Source: Diphasiastrum complanatum
Taxonomy: Eukaryota; Streptophyta; Lycopodiopsida; Lycopodiales; Lycopodiaceae
DNA length: 64,000 nt
Direction of reading: 5' to 3'
NCBI GenBank assembly: GCA_029204225.1
Contig: CM055101.1
Coordinates: forward strand, 59,909,328-59,973,327
Below are positions 33,837 through 45,000 of the stretch, one piece after another. Each line of letters begins with the position of its first letter. Within the stretch, counting starts at the first letter, position 1. A program made the translations under genes and the position numbers. The notes under the pieces were generated by a model. It searched no databases. It had not been told where the DNA came from and saw nothing but the letters and a program-made list of their open reading frames with translations.

Positions 33837-36296
33837 GAATTTCCTATCCAATCAACTTGATGAACTATTTATTTATGTTGCTGAGAAGAACAGAAGAGGG
33901 GATAGTCCAATTAAGGTGCAAGGTAAAGTAATTAAAGATCAGCCCGACGATGACGAGGAGCAAGAGGGCTTGGTCAAGGTTCTTGTCAAAGAGCTTGACA
34001 AAACTCGTTCAATATTCATTTTTGACGAAACAATGTTGAAGATTTGACTTTGCCGAGATGAAGTTGTTAAGACATATTTTGACAAAGCACTTGTGACATT
34101 GGTAGGTACACTCAAAGAAGAATTTATAAATTTTTACTTAGATCTGTTTTTTGTCATATAGGGCCTCAAACAATGTCTACAGAACGTGCTAGATGCTGTT
34201 GTTGAGGGGAAGGATCTAATCTTTACTTCTTGTGGTTCATAGTCAATGGCTTTGGGACGTGGCAAAGTAGCTTCATCCACTGTCCCTTTCAACACTGAGT
34301 ATACCGAAAAATCTGCACCCTCTGAATCAGCCCCTTTCCCCCAAAAAAAAAGATCTTAGGCTCTTGTACATACTGAAGAGGGTGTAGAGAAACCGAGGTC
34401 TAGAAACAAATCAATGGCCAAGCGACCCAAAGTAATTCAATCTAAAAAAAATAAAAATAAAATAAAAAAGTCATCATTAATTTTGTCTGGAGCCTCCATC
34501 CAACCTCTGAGAGATTCATCTGAGATGTCCAAACTTAGAGATGAAATTCATAAAACAAAAAAAATTAGAGAAACTACTTTGATTTTGGATATAGACCAGT
34601 GCGATCGTCCTCCCATTGATCCCTCCATTGGAGATCGACCAATGGAGGTTCATGAGCCCAATGAAACACATGTACATAACTTAAAAATTAAATTTAAAGA
34701 TCATACACAAGCAATTGTAACCCCTTTTGTTGTTTTGGTAGACCCTACTGAGTGTAGATCTGTTGTCTATTTTGATTTTTCTTCTTTAGATAATTATCAT
34801 TTTTTTTTTGTTTTGGGAGGCATTCATAGTTTACAAGCTAGAAAATAACTCTCCCAAGAATATTCTCATGTTGCCTCTTTCCGAACTATTAGTGTCATTG
34901 CGTTTGTTGGGTTGATAGTGGAAGAAGCTAAACTTCTTGCCTAGGACCATAACATTAACCAAGACTACGAGATGAAGATGACGGTCATACAAAGGATAAG
35001 ATTTTTTCACAAAGAATTTGTCAGAGTTTCCGAAGCTGGAGATTTTAACCAGCTGGAGCTAAAGACACTTTGTGCCCAAGAAACAGGCCTGCCGTTTGAT
35101 TCTAAGAATCCAACGTAGAGCTTGATTAAATATGATAATTTTTATCAACTGACATTTCGCAATGGCCAGATAATTATTTTGCTATGCTTAGCATAGAATG
35201 TTTGGTTCAAAAATTTTTAAAATTAATAAATAAAATCTACAAAACTTTTAATATTAAATTTTTGTAATATTATTTCTCAGGGTTGGACGCCTGTGGATAA
35301 AATTTTTGAAAAATGAAAAAAATTTTAAATAAAGGGACAGCCAGCTCAAGGAGGCTCAAATTTTTTTTAAAAAAAGTTGTTGCCACCACTCACACACTAA
35401 AACCCATACCAACAGAGATGGATATTTCTCAGTGGAAAAACATACAAGGAATAAATTCCTCCGAGCTCGTAATCAGTGTCCTCTCGAGGGTTGCTGATGG
35501 TCAACTCTCCCTTGTTGAAATGGACAAGGAATTTCAGAGGTCAGATTTTTTTTATGAACTTTTAACTAACATTTTTCTAGTAGTAATTGCAAGTTTTGTT
35601 ATTTTTTTGTGATACTGATCATTAATTTGTTTCTTAATACAGACATAAATTATTCATGAAAGTTCAAGAGGCCTTAGTAACAGGGTTGAACTATAGTGAT
35701 TTTGAGGAGTGCTAGAGGCTTTATCCTCTGAGCAGTAGAAATGAAGCTATTATTTATTTTTTGATATTATTTAGAGATATAGTATTCACTTCACTTATGC
35801 TTAGCATAGAAATATATTATTTTTTTATTTTGAACATTCATGTCTTATGCTAAGCATAGTAATTATATTTTCTTTACTAGTCTGATCTCAAGCCTAGCAT
35901 AGATTTAATTTACTAATTATTTATTATGTTCATCCTTAGTACCTTTCTTAAAATCAAAAATTTTAATTACTTGTTTTGTACATCTTATGCTAAGCATAGT
36001 TGCATTCTCTCTTTTTTCAATTGATTGAAGATGAAAAAAATAAAGTCCTTCCAGAGCAATTTAAACGACATATTCTTAAAGCGAAGGCAAAAAAAAAAGA
36101 TTGGCACGAGGTGAGACTATTGTCGAGGAGGATTCAAGAGAGACTTTCCTCCCGAAATGTGTTGATGATCAACCGTGTTTTTACACTATGGAAGAAGGAG
36201 ATTGTAGAGAAATTTCAAAAAATTAAAGAAAAGACCCTACACTCTTTGCATAGCAGACATCCCTTATGGATTTCAGATGAAAGATTTTCTAAATGA
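33835..36296 (+). pseudogene. Degenerate intron-containing gene, possible ParB/sulfiredoxin-like domain
   Basis: Exon-like pieces are separated by AT-rich gaps with plausible splice sites. 33835-34101 reads LSNQLDELFIYVAEKNRRGD with an acidic stretch; a donor GTAGGT follows, with the acceptor ending at 34161. 34162-35160 holds a lysine-rich part (KRPKVIQSKKNKNKIKKS), then VTPFVVLVDP, YHFFFVLGGIHSLQARK and VEEAKLLA-stop-DHNINQDYEMKMTV. That order resembles a ParB/sulfiredoxin nuclease-like fold: a GGxHSxxA loop, then a helix with EEAxxLAxxxN. 35281-35540 and 36000-36296 are further lysine-rich helical pieces (QFKRHILKAKAKKKDWHEV). Several in-frame stops indicate decay. The fold is my inference; it may belong to an unclassified transposon. 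Confidence 0.4.
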
Positions 36297-36670
36297 TGAT
36301 TCTCCATTCAAATTCACTGAGATCCATAGTGTGATGCAAGGATTTTTTGAAATCACAACTCCTCCTAATTGGAGAGTTGTAATATTCAATTCAAGTTGGT
36401 AGTCGGCTTCAGTGCAAAAAGCTCTTCTAACTTTTTGCAATGTTGGGATTGAAAAACTTTATTAAGGCTTGACTTTATTTGTTTTGATTTTTAAATAGTC
36501 TAGGCTTAGCATAGATCATTGCTTAAAATAATAATCTATTTTTTTTTGTAGGTACAAGCCCAATGTTCGCAATGCTGGCGGTGCACAATTGTTTAATGAA
36601 ATATAGGCATTTTAAAAAATAAAATAAAATTACAAAAAATGGGTTTCCATGTCGTTTCTCTCTTCTTTGG

Positions 36671-37095
36671 TCACCATGTTAACAAGTAAAGTAAACTTGA
36701 ACAACACTTCTTTGTTGTTCTTTCGACCTTACTTGAGTTTGAAGACTCTTGCAAAAACAGATCCATAAGATCTTTGCCATTTGGCTTTCCTTTGATGCTT
36801 TTGAGTAGCTCCAAATTGCCAACTTCTCTTTTGTCTTGTTGAAGCCTTTTGAGACCAACATCTTGATCTTCCTCTTGAACATCAAAGATATGAATATCTT
36901 TAGATCTGAACCTCTGAAAATACTCCCTCTCAAACATATGATCTAGATCCAACAAGATCTCATCAATGCTTGATCTCAACTTTCCACAAAGGTTAGTGAA
37001 AACAATGCACCATCATAAAGCAAAAGATAGATTCCAAACTTTCCATCCAACATGAAGTAGAGTAGGTGAAGATGAGTTTCAAACCTAATAAATCC
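36671..37095 (-). pseudogene. 3' module of the unusual copia family, copy 3 (partial)
   Basis: The minus strand matches residues about 742-895 of the 1080-residue protein. It begins at ATTAGGTTTGA (37089-37079), continues with the LHLLYFMLDG segment, and 36671-36979 is open with RSSIDEILLDLDHMFEREYFQRFRS, LKRLQQDKREVGNLELLKSIKG and CCSSLLYLL. It ends near 36671 without the C-terminus or an LTR. Here the module is joined to an ordinary GAG-pre-integrase segment. Confidence 0.8.
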
Positions 37096-37447
37096 AACGC
37101 TTTCTAGCCATTACCTCCGATGCTTTGAAGTTGAGATTCCCCATCCTCTTGTGCCAAACCTTTTGCATGGATATTTGCTCACTTTCCAGACATCTCAACT
37201 TAGTTAGCAATAACACAAGCATCTAGTTTGAATAACTTTCCTTGTCTTTTACCTTTTGCAATAAAGACATCCTTCTTTTTTATCATAAAACATCTATATC
37301 AAACTCCACTTTAAGACCTATACTTAGCAATTGACTCACACTAAGTAGGTTCTTCGTAATAGATGGAATAAACAAAACATCCTTCAAATAAACATTCGTA
37401 TTTGTAGAGAGAGACATAGGAATTGTGCCAATCTCTTTGATTGCACA
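37096..37447 (-). pseudogene. Copia protease end and GAG-pre-integrase, broken
   Basis: Relics in the minus frames include KDVLFIPSITKNLLSVSQLL, GKRQGKLFKLDACV and KVWHKRMGNLNFKASEVMARK, the zinc-binding GAG-pre-integrase motif. It then runs without a gap into the 3' module at TTGGATTTATTAGGTTTGA. The integrase that should follow is absent. Confidence 0.7.
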
Positions 37448-37738
37448 CTAACCATCATTGGCCGTGTAGATCACCCTCTTGTCATCTCCATATGCCAACA
37501 AAGAAGTGAAATACTCCTTGTAAAAGGTCATGTGTGAGCGTGCTCCGCTATCAATCCACCATAGATCAATATCTCCAACAATAAAACTCAAACATGAAGA
37601 CATCACAAAAGCATCATCAATTGTGTTTTGAACATCAACACCATCCTCATCAAGAGTTAGAGTACCTTGCTTGTCTCTCTTCTTTTTGTAGCAATCACTT
37701 GCACAATGACCTTTGATGCCACAACATAAGCATTTCAA
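37448..37738 (-). pseudogene. Copia CCHC knuckle and protease, copy 3
   Basis: CLCCGIKGHCASDC is a regular CCHC knuckle. LWWIDSGARSHMT is the protease active site, as in the 42043-45285 protein (WWIDSGASSHMT). The frame stops at 37448, inside what should be the protease. Confidence 0.88.
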
Positions 37739-37786
37739 TTTAGACCTATCTTTCTTCTTACCAAAAGAAGAAGACTCACCATGATC

Positions 37787-38350
37787 TTATCCTTTAGACC
37801 ACTTTCCCTTGCTTTTGCCCTTGATGAACATAGCCTCCTCATCTTGAGATGTCAATGTAGATCTACCTCTTGCTTGAAGCCTATATTCCTCATTGATCAA
37901 GATCTCTTGAAGATTCACCAAACTTGGCAAAGTTTTTTTAATAGTAAGACTCTGTACAATGTTAGCATGAGCATCCAACAAACCAATAGGAATAATTTGA
38001 ACAAGCTCTCCTTCCATAATGCTCTCATCAATGCAAGCTAACTCATCACTTAAAGCCTTCACTCTCAAAACAAAAGTATTAGGACTCTCTTCTTTCTTTT
38101 GTATGTTTTGAAAGATTCGTCTTCTTAGAGTCAACACTCTAGATGTAGACTTGGATTCAAAAAGCTTCTTCAAAGCTTCCCAAGCCTCTCGAGATGAATT
38201 GGACTTACCAATCTCCTTGAGTAGCTCAATGGTAACATTCATCTCGATCATGTGTAGAGCTTTCTTTGCTCTCTTGTCATATCTCAATTGCTCTTGTTGA
38301 ACCAAGGGTCTCTCCTTCGCCCAGGTACTATCATAAATGTTTTTTTCCAC
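37787..38350 (-). pseudogene. Copia Gag, copy 3, 5'-truncated
   Basis: This 187-codon frame is clearly related to the Gag at 42043: YDKRAKKALHMIEMNVTIELLKEIGK, SKSTSRVLTLRRRIFQ, DELACIDESIMEGELVQIIPIGL and LPSLVNLQEILINEEYRL, ending in KGKSKGKWSKG. The first 45 or so residues are replaced by unrelated sequence near 38330. A stop separates it from the knuckle. Confidence 0.88.
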
Positions 38351-38799
38351 AATCTGAACCTATGGACAACCTAATTTTGACATTTTAAGATCATCTAGCA
38401 GGTCGGCGAAGGTTCAAAATGACGTTATGATGCTCGGCGAAAGTTCCCAAAATGACATATCACTGAACATTCGTCTGACTCAAAAATTGAATTTTCTCTT
38501 GTCAGAAACCTTTGCCCACCTCAATTTAGATAAATCAAGGGTGGATGTACAGTTTGAGAGCTCAACGAAGGTTTTTGATACTATATTGGCCAAATTGACC
38601 CAAAACAATGGTTTTCTAAGTCATTTTCCATAAAAATACTGTGCTTCCGTTTCCTTATGCTGATGACTTCCTGACTTTTGCTCATCAGTCTTTCCTTATT
38701 TTTTTTTTTTTTCAACTGTCTTTTTCCAAAAAAAAGTCAGCAAATTAAATACTGAAAACAAAAAATTGAAAACAAATAAAATGAAAAAATATATTGAGA
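38351..38799. other. Unassigned sequence between two retroelement remnants
   Basis: There is no gene. The phrase GTCGGCGAAGGTTC and variants occur at about 38401 and 38438. As it follows the gypsy pol end on the minus strand, it may be the remains of that element's 3' UTR or LTR. Confidence 0.35.
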
Positions 38800-39560
38800 T
38801 CAGGCTTGTTGAACTGGCGGAGCAGGCTGGCGAAACTTGCGTAATCGGCTGCCATTTATCGGAGTATCAAATCGTTTCCCATCCAAGTGCTCAAGAATTA
38901 CTGCACCATAGTTCAGGATTTCCTTCACTTTATACAGGCCTTCCCCAGTAAACTTCAACTTATCCTTGATCAGTTTGGTTTTATACATCAATGCAAGATC
39001 TCCTACCTCCAGATCTTTCTTATGCAATTGTCGATCATGCCATGCCTTGCGGCGGGCTTTCTCTGTTGCTAAGGCATGAACTGCCATCAATCAGGTTTCA
39101 CATAATTTGTGCAACGCATCGTGGTGAAGTTGTAAAGACTGATCATCATTTAATCGTTCCGTTGCTGCTATGCGTAAAGATGCAATTAAAAATTCAATTG
39201 GCATAACAACATCTTGACCATAAACCAGTTGAAAAGGTGTTTGATTTGTACTATTTTTGTAAGCGGTTCTGAATGCCCATAATGCTGCATACAATTTATG
39301 TTCCCAATCAGACCGACTCGCTTCAACTGAATTTGTCATAATGGTGTAGAGAATCTTATTGGAAGATTCAGCTTGGCCATTCCCTCTAAGATAATAGGGA
39401 GTACTAAATCTGTGTATAACAAAAAAATATTCTAGTAAACACTTTATTATTTGATTAACAAAGTGTGTACCCCGATCACTGACAATTTCGATCGGACATC
39501 CAAATCTGACTATAATATTTTCATATAGAAACTTAGCTGTAGATTTCGCATCAGCTACTT
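38800..39560 (-). pseudogene. Ty3/gypsy integrase core and C-terminus, broken
   Basis: On the minus strand the translation gives KFLYENIIVRFGCPIEIVSDRGTHFVNQ (second catalytic aspartate), STPYYLRGNGQAESSNK (catalytic glutamate in GQAE), then KLYAALWAFRTAYKNSTNQTPFQLVYGQDVVMPIE. After a stop at 39091, 38800-39090 continues with ARRKAWHDRQLHKKDLEVGDLALMY and a C-terminal module around FTGEGLYKVKEILNYGAVIL. The last residues are FRQPAPPVQQA. It is the standard end of a gypsy pol; no chromodomain is obvious. Confidence 0.85.
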
Positions 39561-40197
39561 TGACAGCTTTGCTTCAACCCACTTGGTCATACAATCAGTT
39601 GCGACGATAATGTAGCGAGCCTAAGATCCTTGAGCAGCGGGATGAATAGGACCAACATAATCCAGTCCCCATTTTTCAAACGGTGCTTGCGATAAAACCA
39701 GATGTAAGGGTTTATAATTCTATCGAGTAGGTCGTCGTGCTCGCTGGCAGACATCACATGTCTGAATAAAATTTTCTGTGTCCTTATGAAGCGTAGGCCA
39801 CCAACAACCGGATTGCAAAAGTTTGTGAACAGTAATATTTGTAGAGAAGTGTCCTCCACCCATGCCATCATTTGAAAACATGATTAGATATGATACTTCA
39901 TGTGGTAAAACACATCTTCATAAAATATTATCTGATCCACGATAATACAATTGTCCTGCAATTAATTGATAAGGTTAAGCCTTATGAATCAATTGTCTTT
40001 TCTGTACTTTTGTCAAAGAGTCATTCGGTTGTCCTAGATTGGTACTCAACAATATCTGCTGCCCACTCAGGTACTGCTTCAACATAGAACAACGCAGCAT
40101 CTGGCAATTCATCATCCACTTCAGTACTAACTGGTGCGGATTCAATTCGTGAAACGTGATCGACTAGATAATGTTGCTTCCCCTTTCTGACCACAAT
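39561..40197 (-). pseudogene. Ty3/gypsy integrase N-terminal region, strongly decayed
   Basis: In mixed frames there are relics such as KQHYLVDHVSRIESAPVS right after RNase H and FYVEAVPEWAADIVEY. Around 39600-39870 there are scattered pieces of the zinc-binding part (LLVAYAS and TLTSGFI regions). Many stops occur. Assignment rests mainly on position between RNase H and the integrase core. Confidence 0.6.
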
Positions 40198-40762
40198 TCA
40201 AAAGTCAAATTCAGTCAATAATAATAACAATCTTGCAATACGTCCATTATTACACGTCTTATTTACCAAGTAAAGTAACAGTTGATGATCCGTATAAAAT
40301 GCAAAGTGCGTTTCCATGAGATAGTGACAAAATTTTCGAACAGAAAAAATCATGGCTAGTGCTTCACGTTCTGTTGTTGAATAATTCTTCTCTGGATCTG
40401 TAAGCTGTCTGCTTGCAAATCGTATAGGATAATCCTTCTTATAGTCACCTGGCTGCATCAAAATTGATCCAATGGTGTATTTTGAGGCGTCCGTATGAAC
40501 ATGAAATTCTAATGTCCAATCTGGAGAACGTGGTATTGGTGCTGAAGATAATGCTTTTTTTTAACTTTTCAAAGGCTTCTAACGCCTCTACTGTCCAAAT
40601 AGGAACAATAGTTAATTTGTATATAGGTCGTGCTAAATCCGCAAAGAAGATAATAAAAATTTGATAGTAGTTCGCATGACTCATAAACACATAAACTCCT
40701 CGAATTGTTGTCTTTGTTCCAATGCACGAAGTACTCTTTTGAACCAGAACAAATGTTTCCAA
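40198..40762 (-). pseudogene. Ty3/gypsy RT end and RNase H, broken
   Basis: 40462-40762 encodes the RT end with VFMSHANYYQIFIIFFADLARPIYKLT and WTVEALEAFEKLKKS. 40198-40461 encodes RNase H: YPIRFASRQLTDPEKNYSTTEREALAMIFSVRKFCHYLMETHFAFYTDHQLLLYLVNK, with the glutamate of TTEREAL and the aspartate of YTDH present. The frame is lost between the two. Upstream RT is missing because the sequence ends 26 bp before the young copia element at 40788. Confidence 0.88.
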
Positions 40763-40787
40763 AAATAAATCACAAATATATGGAACT

Positions 40788-41441
40788 TGTGAGAGATTTC
40801 AACTAGTTTAGTCTAGTTTAGTCACATTTTGGTAAATTGTTAATAAGAGGCCAAAACTCATTTTAGACTTAGAGATAAACTTTTTGAAGTTATATTAGTT
40901 TAAACTACATTCAATAAACACTTTTGGAAAGTGTGGGAAAGTTGGTAGTCGAGTTTGAGAGAGATTCAAATTTGAACTTTGGGTACATTGAATCTAGACC
41001 CAAAAATAGTAGGGTTTACATTTTGGAGGGAAAGCCAAGTAGCCAAATAGGGTTTGGAAACTCTATAAAAGGATGTAACTATTGGAGAGACATATCTTCT
41101 CTCTTCTCTCTCTCATTTCATCATTATACATGGTTCTCTTTGGGTTCTACTACTCCTTGGTGCACTATCTTGGTGTTATCTTGCAATTCTATGTGTAGAA
41201 TGATCATTTATTGCTATTTTCGGTTCCACACGTGTGAAATACAGTAGGTTACTGTAATTGTACGGAAAGCAAACATATTTTATGTTTTGGTTCATGTTTG
41301 ATCAATATCTCTTAGAGTTTGCATCTCATTTTGTATGTAGATGCTGATTTTTCTACATTGGCAGGATTGTTGGTTTGTTCCTTATTGTAACCAAAGATTT
41401 GGGACTTGGATTGGATCTTGAATGATCTGAAATCCTTCACA
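40788..41441 (+). repeat. 5' LTR of the 40788-45934 element
   Basis: It starts TGTGAGAGATTTC and ends CCTTCACA. A TATA box TATAAAA is at 41064-41070, followed by CT-rich sequence. The palindrome CACACGTGTG is at 41227-41236. Confidence 0.95.
41064..41070 (+). promoter_or_regulatory. LTR TATA box
   Basis: TATAAAA in the context CTCTATAAAAGG, about 275 bp after the LTR start. It is the likely core promoter of the element and is repeated in the 3' LTR at 45557. Confidence 0.7.
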
Positions 41442-41453
41442 TGGTATCAGAGC
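41442..41453 (+). other. Primer binding site, initiator tRNA-Met
   Basis: TGGTATCAGAGC follows the 5' LTR without a gap. Confidence 0.97.
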
Positions 41454-42042
41454 TCTTGTGTTTCAGGTTATGAAAGGATCAGCCATCTTTAGCAAGAAGT
41501 TTGAGGAGTTACCAATGCTAGAGCATGCTAGATTGATCTCTACTCAAAAATCAGCATTTTTGCATGTGTAGAATTGATCTTTTGTAGGTCAAAACTCAAT
41601 ATAGGGTTATATACTTGATCAATTCCGATTTAACACTTGGCTTACTGGAATTAGATGATTTTTGGTGCATTAGGAAGGTCTCATTGGAGTCTACAAGAAG
41701 ATATACCAAGTTTCTAGAAATTGCATGTAGAATTTGAGATATTCAATTTTTTGTGATTTTGTCAAAACCCTAATTTTGATTGGATCTCTAGTTTGTGAGG
41801 TTACTGAACTTTATTTGAGTGTGTTTCAATCTTAGGAAGTGGCAAGAATCATTAGATCGAGGATAGATCATAGGTTGATCAAGATTTCACTATTCTATGT
41901 GTTGATTTTCTAGTTAGAAGTGCTAGAAGAGATTTGAGAGGTTCCATATCTTTGTGATTTCTTCTTGAGTTCATTTTTTGACATTCAAGAGAGTGCTTTG
42001 TGCATTGGAACAGGTTGAAAGAGAAGATCAGGTCACTTCAAC

Positions 42043-45000
42043 ATGGCTACAAGTGGTGGATTTATGTTGGAGAGCAATGATAGGCTTACCTCAATCAACT
42101 ATTCTACTTGGAAGGTGAGGATGGAGTCCTTATTGGAGATGAATGAGTTGATGGAGATTGTTGCAGGTGTGGAGGAGAGACCTCAAGCACCTCAAGATCA
42201 AGTGAGGTATGACAAGAGAGCAAAGAAAGCTCTACACATGATTAAGATGAATGTTACCAATGAACTTCTCAAGGAAGTTGGTAAGTGCACATCATCTTTG
42301 GAGGCTTGGGAAATTTTGAAAAAGCTTTATGAATCCAAGTCTACATCAAGAGTGCTTACTCTTAGGAGGCAAATCTTTCAAAGTTTGCAAAAGAGGGAAG
42401 AGAGTACTCATGCTTTTGTTTTGAGGGTTAAGGCATTCAATGATGAGTTAGCATGTATTGATGAAAGCATTAAGGAGGTAGAGCTTGTTCAAGTTATACT
42501 TAATGGCTTGTTGGATGATCATGCTAATCTTGTTCAAAGTTTTGCTATTCAAAAGACTTTGCCAAGTATTGTGGATTTGCAAGAGATCTTGGTGAATGAG
42601 GAGTATAGGCTTCAATCAAGAGGAGGTGGATCTACATCGACATCTCATTATGAAGAGGATGCTATGTTCATCAAAGGCAAGTTCAAGGGCAAAGGCAAAG
42701 GCAAGTGGTCTAAAGGGCAAGATCAAGGTGAGACTTCTTCTTTTGGAAAAAAGAAAGATAAGTCTAAGTTGAAATGCTTTTATTGTGGAATCAAAGGGCA
42801 TTTTGCAAATGAATGTTTGAAGAAGCAAAGAGATGAAGGTAGCAAGCAAATCAACTTTACTACTAATGATGAGGGTCTAGGTGGTGGTGATTCTCTTTTG
42901 ATGTGTTCATCAAGTCCAATATCAAGTGAAGGTGACAAAGATTCATGGTGGATTGATAGTGGAGCTAGCTCACACATGACTAGTCACAAGGAGTTCTTTA
43001 CTTCTTTGGTCACTTATGATGGAGCCAAGAAAGCAATTCACATGGCCAATGGTGGTGAGTGTGTGATTGAAGGTATTGGTTCAATTCCTATTTGTCTCTC
43101 TACTAATAGGAAAGCAAGACTTGATGGTGTTCTTTACATTCCTTCACTTTCAAAGAATTTGCTAAGTGTTGGTCAAATGATAAAGAAAGGATACATGGTA
43201 AAGTTTGGTGGTGATGCTTGTTTCATTACAAAGGAAGAAATCTTGGTTGCTAGGGGCAATAGACAAGGTAGACTTTTAAAGCTTGATGCTTTTGTTATGG
43301 CTAACAAAAAGGATGGAATGGAAAAGGAGATTGGTCTCAACTTTCCAAAGTTATCTTTTAGCATCAATAAGATTGTTGGATCTTATGCAAAGTCTAACAA
43401 GCTTCCTTATGCTAGATCTAGGTCAAGATCTAATATGCTTCTTGGAGATGTTCATCTTTGTGCTAACTTGGCTAGTCTTGAGGATAATGATGGTGTTTCA
43501 ATGGTTCTTCATGGCAAGTGCAAGCATGCAAAAGATAAGGAAAGAGCTAACTTCATCAATGGAGGTGAAGGTTCTTCCTTGGAAAAGATTGTTGCTAATG
43601 ATTTCTTTGATCATATGGAAAAGGATGTTGCTAGGTGCATGCATGAAGGAGGTGGTTCTTCTACATTCTTTTGTTATGAGTCCAAGAAAGTCATTTTTCC
43701 AGCAAGTGGAGTCACATGTCTTCATAAAGAGAGTAGATCAAATGGTTCTATCAAGAGACTTGGTGAGGGAGATAGTCACAAGTCAAGAAGAAGAGAAGTA
43801 TGTGAAGAGTTCAAAGTAGGATGTACTTTGAATGATGTCATTTTGAATGATAGTGAGGAGGAATCATTATCATGTGAGTCATTACCTAAAACATTGAGTA
43901 GAAGTTCTTGTTTGAAAAAAGAGAGTACTTCAATCATTCTTATGTTGAATGTACTAATCATTTTTTTCATGGCTTCTAATGTTTTTGAGGTTTCTACTTC
44001 TTATGATGCAATCATTAAGAGGGAGTCTTATGAAGGAAAGAGCAATGAAAGATTGGTTCTTGGGAAGATCCAAGGCATGGATCTCACATCTCTTCATCAA
44101 CTCAAAGGATTCTATGATTATGAATTGATCACTCATGATCAAGATGGCAAAAAGTTGGTTGGAGAAGACTACATGGAACAAATCGAGAGGCAATTTCTTC
44201 AAGGCAAGGGAGATCTCATTGGTGAGCTTATTGAGGTTTGTTATGGACTCAAGAGGGCTGGATTTATTAGGTTTGATACTCATCTTCACCTACTCTACTT
44301 CATGTTGGATGGAAAATTTGGAATCTATCTTTTGATTTATGATGGTGACATTGGTGACATTGTTTTCACTAACCTTTGTGGGAGATCGAGATCAAGCATT
44401 GATGAGATCTTGTTGAATCTAGATCATATGTTTGAGAGGGAGTATTTCCAGAGGTTCAGGTCTGAAGATATTCATATCTTTGATATCTTTGATGATCAAG
44501 AGGAAGATCAAGAGGTTGGTCTTAAAGGGCTTCAACAACACAAAAGGAAAGGTGGCAATTTGGAGCTAGTCAAGAGTATCAAAGGAAGGTTATTTGGCAA
44601 AGATGTTATGGATCTATTTTTGCAGCTTATTGAAGACTCAAGTAAGGTCAAAGGAGCAGCAAGGAAGTGTTGTTCAAGTTTACTTTACTTGTTCTATCTC
44701 ATGTTTGAGCTATTTCATGTGGATGTGTGCAAATTGTCAAGATATGGACAAACTAGCTACATTGTCTTGCAATATCTTATTGTTGGAGTTGTACTAGCAT
44801 TCTTGGCTGGTTTTGCTGATGGAAATGAAGCTATTGGAGGTTCATTATGTCACTCATTCATGGCCAAGTCATCAAGTGTTGATGATATCTTGTGGCAAGA
44901 TGGAGATGGAGGCTCATTCATGGAGTTTTATGGTGGAGACATATCAAGAAAGGACAAAGTTGGAGGAGACAAGCAAGCAAATGGTCATCACTCACATTTA

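Larger units (their letters stand above)
32836..36514. repeat. Scattered array of a 15-bp palindrome, CTATGCTNAGCATAG type
   Basis: About 16 sites match or nearly match CTATGCTNAGCATAG or its variant TTATGCTNAGCATAA. They start at 32836, 32908, 33383, 33436, 33489, 33530, 33572, 33613, 33642, 33678, 33719, 33761, 33802, 35182, 35795, 35845, 35985 and 36500; a few of these are weaker. Each is a self-complementary 7+1+7 site. Nine sit in the foldback at 33467-33836. The later ones fall in AT-rich gaps between exon-like pieces of the gene at 33835-36296. I did not see the site elsewhere in the window. Confidence 0.85.

Noticed and set aside
32836..36514. CRISPR-like array
   Set aside because: The palindromes have irregular spacing, the context is plant nuclear, and no cas-type genes are present.
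43930..44815. Envelope-like membrane protein in the 1080-residue protein
   Set aside because: The hydrophobic runs are short. In copy 1 the one near residues 907-924 is interrupted by His and Asp, and no signal peptide or fusion-type pattern is visible. It is kept only as a remark.
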